A DNA stretch of 64,000 bases from Treponema sp. (GTDB lineage Bacteria > Spirochaetota > Spirochaetia > Treponematales > Treponemataceae): contig JAGCNW010000014.1 of the NCBI GenBank assembly GCA_017645785.1, positions 1 through 64,000 on the forward strand. The letters run 5' to 3'. A model generated the notes under the pieces. That model had not been told where the DNA came from. It saw nothing but the letters and a program-made list of their open reading frames with translations, and did not search any database. The translations under genes and the position numbers were made by a program. Position 1 is the stretch's first letter. Every line of letters begins with the position of its first letter. This document shows positions 61,105 through 64,000 of this stretch, in pieces.

Positions 61105-62601
61105 ATGGCAGAACATATTTCAAAAGAGGCTTTGACACAAACCGGCCTTGACGAATGGAACAAAATAAAGGACAAGTTGGATTCGCTCGGCAACAAAGAA
61201 CGCATGGCGATTCCCTTGCAGATAATGCCGACCGGCGAGCCGCTTGTTCGCGCCCGCCAGATGAGCGAAGTAGCGCTGGGCTACACAAAAGAGCAGGCGA
61301 TGGTCGAAGCCAACCGCTGCCTTCAGTGCAAGAACCAACCTTGCGTAAAGGGCTGCCCAGTCAACGTTCAGATTCCGCGCTTTGTGGCCAGCGTCGCCAA
61401 GGGAGACTTTAAGGCTGCCGTTGACGCGATCAAAGAAACAAACCTTTTGCCCGCCATTTGCGGCCGCGTTTGTCCGCAAGAAAAACAGTGCCAGGGCGAA
61501 TGCACGGTAGGAAAAGTTTACAAGTCAGCCGAAAAGGCCGTTAGCATCGGACGCTTGGAGCGCTTTGTCGCCGACTGGGAGCGCGAGAACAATATGGTTT
61601 CAGTTCCCGCGATTGCGGCCGCGACAGGAAAGAAAGTCGCCGTTATCGGTTCCGGCCCGGCCGGCCTTACAGTCGCCGCTGACTGCCGCCGAGCAGGCCA
61701 CGACGTTACAGTCTTTGAAGCCTTCCACAAGGCGGGCGGAGTTATGGTTTACGGAATTCCTGAGTTCCGCCTTCCCAAAGACATCGTAGCCAAAGAAGTT
61801 GAAAATTTAAAGAAGATGGGCGTGAAATTTGAGATGAACTTTTTGGTCGGACGCACTTCTTCGATTCAGCAGATATTGACAGAAAAAGGCTTTGACGCCG
61901 CTTTTGTAGGAACGGGAGCCGGACTTCCAAAGTTCTTTAACATTCCCGGCGAAAACTACATCGGCGTCTTTAGCGCCAACGAATATTTGACCCGCGCCAA
62001 TTTGATGAAGGCCTACGAAAAAGGAAAGGCCGACACTCCTTACTACGAAGCCAAGACTGTCGTAGTTTGCGGCGGCGGAAACGTAGCGATGGACGCGGCC
62101 CGCATGGCCTTGCGTTTGGGCGCCGAAAAAGTTTACGTCGTTTACCGCAGAACTAGAGCCGAGATGCCCGCGCGCGCCGAGGAAGTCGAGCACGCCGAGG
62201 AAGAAGGAGTCGAGTTCCGCTTCTTGGAAAACCCTGTAGAGATTTTGGGAAGCGCGGAAGACGGCCGCGTGACTGGCCTTAAGGCTTTGAGCTACGAGCT
62301 TGGCGAGCCCGACGAATCAGGCCGCCGCTCTCCAGTTGCCATTAAGGGAAGCGAGCACGACATTCCTTGCGACGCCGTTATCGTCGCGCTTGGAAACAAC
62401 TCCAACCCGCTTATCGCAAAGACCACGCCCGAGATTAACGTTGACAAGCGCGGCCACATTTTGGTTGACGAAAAGCAGGCGACAAGCATGACAAAAGTTT
62501 GGGCGGGCGGCGACATCGTTTTGGGCGCGGCCACTGTAATCCTTGCCATGGGCGAAGGACGCAAGGCCGCCGCCAGCATCAACGAGTATTTGGCAAAGTA
62601 A
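61105..62601 (+). CDS. nfnB: Nfn beta / GltD-like flavoprotein
   Basis: 498 residues. N-terminal [4Fe-4S] cysteines occur in RCLQCKNQPCVKGCP and CGRVCPQEKQCQGEC. The FAD motif is GSGPAGLTVAADC and the NADPH motif GGGNVAMDAARMA. The C-terminus has the flavin-closing motif VWAGGDIVLGAATVI. It pairs with NfnA 18 nt upstream. The same family is often named GltA or GltD, but no large glutamate synthase subunit is nearby. Confidence 0.9.
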   Translation: MAEHISKEALTQTGLDEWNKIKDKLDSLGNKERMAIPLQIMPTGEPLVRARQMSEVALGYTKEQAMVEANRCLQCKNQPCVKGCPVNVQIPRFVASVAKGDFKAAVDAIKETNLLPAICGRVCPQEKQCQGECTVGKVYKSAEKAVSIGRLERFVADWERENNMVSVPAIAAATGKKVAVIGSGPAGLTVAADCRRAGHDVTVFEAFHKAGGVMVYGIPEFRLPKDIVAKEVENLKKMGVKFEMNFLVGRTSSIQQILTEKGFDAAFVGTGAGLPKFFNIPGENYIGVFSANEYLTRANLMKAYEKGKADTPYYEAKTVVVCGGGNVAMDAARMALRLGAEKVYVVYRRTRAEMPARAEEVEHAEEEGVEFRFLENPVEILGSAEDGRVTGLKALSYELGEPDESGRRSPVAIKGSEHDIPCDAVIVALGNNSNPLIAKTTPEINVDKRGHILVDEKQATSMTKVWAGGDIVLGAATVILAMGEGRKAAASINEYLAK

Positions 62602-62604
62602 AAT

Positions 62605-63687
62605 ATGTTGTACTATCTTGGCCGGTATTTGCAGAATACATTTAACTTTGGCCCGGCCCGCCTCTTGCAGTCGTACGCTGTTTTGATTTCGCTCGCGCTT
62701 TACGCCGGATTCTTTTGCGCGGTAAAGCTCTTGCCGAAATTTTACAACCTTTTGCCGCACGACCGCGGCCGCGAGTTCGCGCTTGCCTCCACCAGCGAGG
62801 CGGCCAAGGGAAAGCCCACTGGCGCCGGCGTTGTCTTTATCACGATTTTCTTTTTAGTTTGCCTTTTGTGCGTTCCGATGACCGGCTTGGAATTGGCCGC
62901 CGTTGTCTTTACTTGGCTTACGATGCTTACCGGATTTTTGGATGACCGCAGCGTCACTTCTTGGGGCGAATATTTAAAGGGAGCGCTCGACTTGATTTTG
63001 AGCGCGGCCTTTACCGCCATCATGTATTACTTTCTTTCGACATTCTCCGAAGACGGAAAGGTCAGCTTTTGGCTTCCCTTTGTGACAAACCCGATCGCCA
63101 TTCCATTTTGGCTTTACGTCATCGTGGGAACGGTTTTGCTTTGGACTTCAATCAACACGACCAACTGCACAGACGGCGTTGACGGCCTTTCTTCAACTTT
63201 GATTCTTGTGGCTCTTATGACGCTTGGAATTATTTTCTACGTCGTCTTGGGCCACATGGACATGTCCGCTTACTTGCTCGTTCCGCACCTAAAGACTGGA
63301 GCCGCGTGGGGAATCATGACCTTTGCGATGGCCGGAACTTTGATGGGCTACTTGTGGCACAACGCTTTCCCCAGCGCCGTCTTGATGGGCGACGCCGGAA
63401 GCCGCGCTCTTGGATTCTTTATCGGAGCTTGCGTGCTTGCCACCGGAAACCCCTTTATCTTAATCGCGACAAGCCTTGTGATTTTGGTCAACGGCGGAAC
63501 TGGACTTATCAAAGTGGCGCTCTTGCGCTTCTTTAAGATAAAGATTTTTTCAAGCGTGCGCTTCCCCTTGCACGACCATGTGAGAAAAAATCTTGGTTGG
63601 TCTCCGACTCAAGTTTTGCTTAAGTTTTTGATCATCCAGCTTTTGGTCACAATCTTTACGTTGGGAATTTTCTTCAAGATCAGATAG
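62605..63687 (+). CDS. mraY: Phospho-N-acetylmuramoyl-pentapeptide transferase
   Basis: 360 residues with about ten membrane helices. It transfers phospho-MurNAc-pentapeptide to undecaprenyl phosphate to make lipid I. Motifs: GKPTGAGVVF, NTTNCTDGVDGLSS with the metal-binding Asp pair, LMGDAGSRALG, and PLHDHVRKNLGW as the His-rich loop. It is 3 nt from nfnB and is not in a mur cluster, which is unusual. Confidence 0.92.
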   Translation: MLYYLGRYLQNTFNFGPARLLQSYAVLISLALYAGFFCAVKLLPKFYNLLPHDRGREFALASTSEAAKGKPTGAGVVFITIFFLVCLLCVPMTGLELAAVVFTWLTMLTGFLDDRSVTSWGEYLKGALDLILSAAFTAIMYYFLSTFSEDGKVSFWLPFVTNPIAIPFWLYVIVGTVLLWTSINTTNCTDGVDGLSSTLILVALMTLGIIFYVVLGHMDMSAYLLVPHLKTGAAWGIMTFAMAGTLMGYLWHNAFPSAVLMGDAGSRALGFFIGACVLATGNPFILIATSLVILVNGGTGLIKVALLRFFKIKIFSSVRFPLHDHVRKNLGWSPTQVLLKFLIIQLLVTIFTLGIFFKIR

Positions 63688-63695
63688 CGGCAATA

Positions 63696-63773
63696 AAAAG
63701 ATTGCCCAGTCGCGCCGGGCAATGACGCTGTCGCAAGCCATGTCATTGCCGCGCTTGACGCGGCAATCTTTTT
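63696..63773. repeat. Palindromic repeat, copy 4
   Basis: Modules AAAGATTGCCCAGTCGCGCC... (63697-63726) and TGTCATTGCCGCGCTTGACG... (63741-63773) are in the outward arrangement. The second hairpin ends in T5, so it may serve as the mraY terminator. It lies between convergent genes. Confidence 0.85.
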
Positions 63774-63774
63774 C

Positions 63775-64000
63775 TTAGCCTGCGCCAAACATAAGCGCGA
63801 GCGTCTTTGCGTCTCGCGTCATGTTGCTGACCACGCAGTATTCGTTGGGCATGTGGGCGGTCTCGTCAAGGCTGCTCCAAACGACGCAGTCGTAGCCAAG
63901 GTTTCGCAATTCCGCGGCGACAGTTCCTCCGCCAATTCCGATAGTCTTTGCCTCAAGGCCGTGCGCTTCTTTTATGGCGGAAGCTAGCGCTTTGACGACC
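63775..64000 (-). CDS. M20-family peptidase, C-terminal end (cut by window)
   Basis: Only the last 74 residues are in the window. IGIGGGTVAAELRNLGYDCV and DETAHMPNEYC match the C-terminus of M20 dipeptidases of the PepV/Sapep type, which contains one zinc-site His. The catalytic domain lies outside. The stop codon directly abuts a palindromic repeat. Confidence 0.8.
   Translation of the reverse strand, partial: VVKALASAIKEAHGLEAKTIGIGGGTVAAELRNLGYDCVVWSSLDETAHMPNEYCVVSNMTRDAKTLALMFGAG

Noticed and set aside
1..64000. tRNA, rRNA or riboswitch genes
   Set aside because: No tRNA T-arm pattern, rRNA segment or known riboswitch core was noticed by eye; a covariance search could still find one.

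Overview
The window reads as a chromosomal segment of a diderm, fermentative spirochaete of the Treponema type, probably an intestinal or rumen relative. This is inferred from protein character, not from a marker gene; no rRNA or tRNA gene was seen. The signs are several lipoproteins with relaxed spirochaetal lipoboxes (LAGC, FFSC, VFSC, FLSC, LASC), a DUF6273-type lipoprotein with InlB-like repeats, an outer-membrane barrel candidate, a long cyclic-di-GMP signalling protein and an Nfn-type flavoenzyme pair. Core genes use G+C-rich codons; two restriction-modification blocks and a small toxin-like module are clearly more A+T-rich and look acquired.

Layout. 0-4 kb: large surface lipoprotein, a structured 3' element and terminator, then an AAA ATPase (DUF4143 type) whose promoter lies in a 33-bp tandem repeat. 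4-9.4 kb: SulP anion transporter, PKL-fold kinase, GluQ-RS, DUF2141 protein, and a TetR/flavodoxin-ferredoxin operon with a clear operator. 9.4-18.2 kb: a (alpha/alpha)6 glycosidase-like protein, Ppx/GppA-HD phosphatase, polyphosphate kinase, S41-like lipoprotein and adenine deaminase. 18.2-19.5 kb: OFA-type transporter. 19.7-23 kb: accessory island with a HhaI/HinP1I-like GCGC restriction-modification pair, an HNH remnant, and a DUF3791-DUF3990-DUF3791 operon bounded by direct repeats. 23-31.6 kb: hisD, def, fmt, a PASTA protein, aroDE, rpiA, a RluA-type synthase and era. 31.7-38.9 kb: prfA, a 1156-residue c-di-GMP protein, prmC and a Na/Pi transporter. 39-45.3 kb: lipoprotein, YfcE-like phosphodiesterase, membrane diguanylate cyclase, ABC-F ATPase and SH3 lipoprotein. 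45.4-47.5 kb: second restriction-modification pair with a NotI-family nuclease. 47.8-56.5 kb: galE, an Rrf2-mnmA pair, a coiled-coil protein, a uracil-DNA glycosylase carrying an in-frame palindromic repeat, and tex. 56.6-64 kb: lipoprotein plus barrel pair, nfnAB, mraY and the 3' end of an M20 peptidase.

The strongest non-genic signals are these. (1) A 68-bp palindromic repeat family has four copies; one is translated inside the glycosylase and another supplies the prmC C-terminus. (2) Two 61-nt elements share the same 7-bp stem and 32-nt loop, with a compensatory base change. (3) Degenerate 85/86-nt tandem units lie behind tex, with a hairpin conserved in shape but not sequence. (4) A perfect inverted repeat carries matching -35 and -10 boxes on both strands between the glycosylase gene and tex. 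(5) At least twelve genes have a -10 box only 6-9 nt before the start codon, suggesting widespread leaderless mRNA. (6) The DUF3791-DUF3990-DUF3791 module looks like a toxin-antitoxin-type cassette with an ADP-ribosyltransferase-like centre. All family calls come from recognising sequence motifs; no database search was run.
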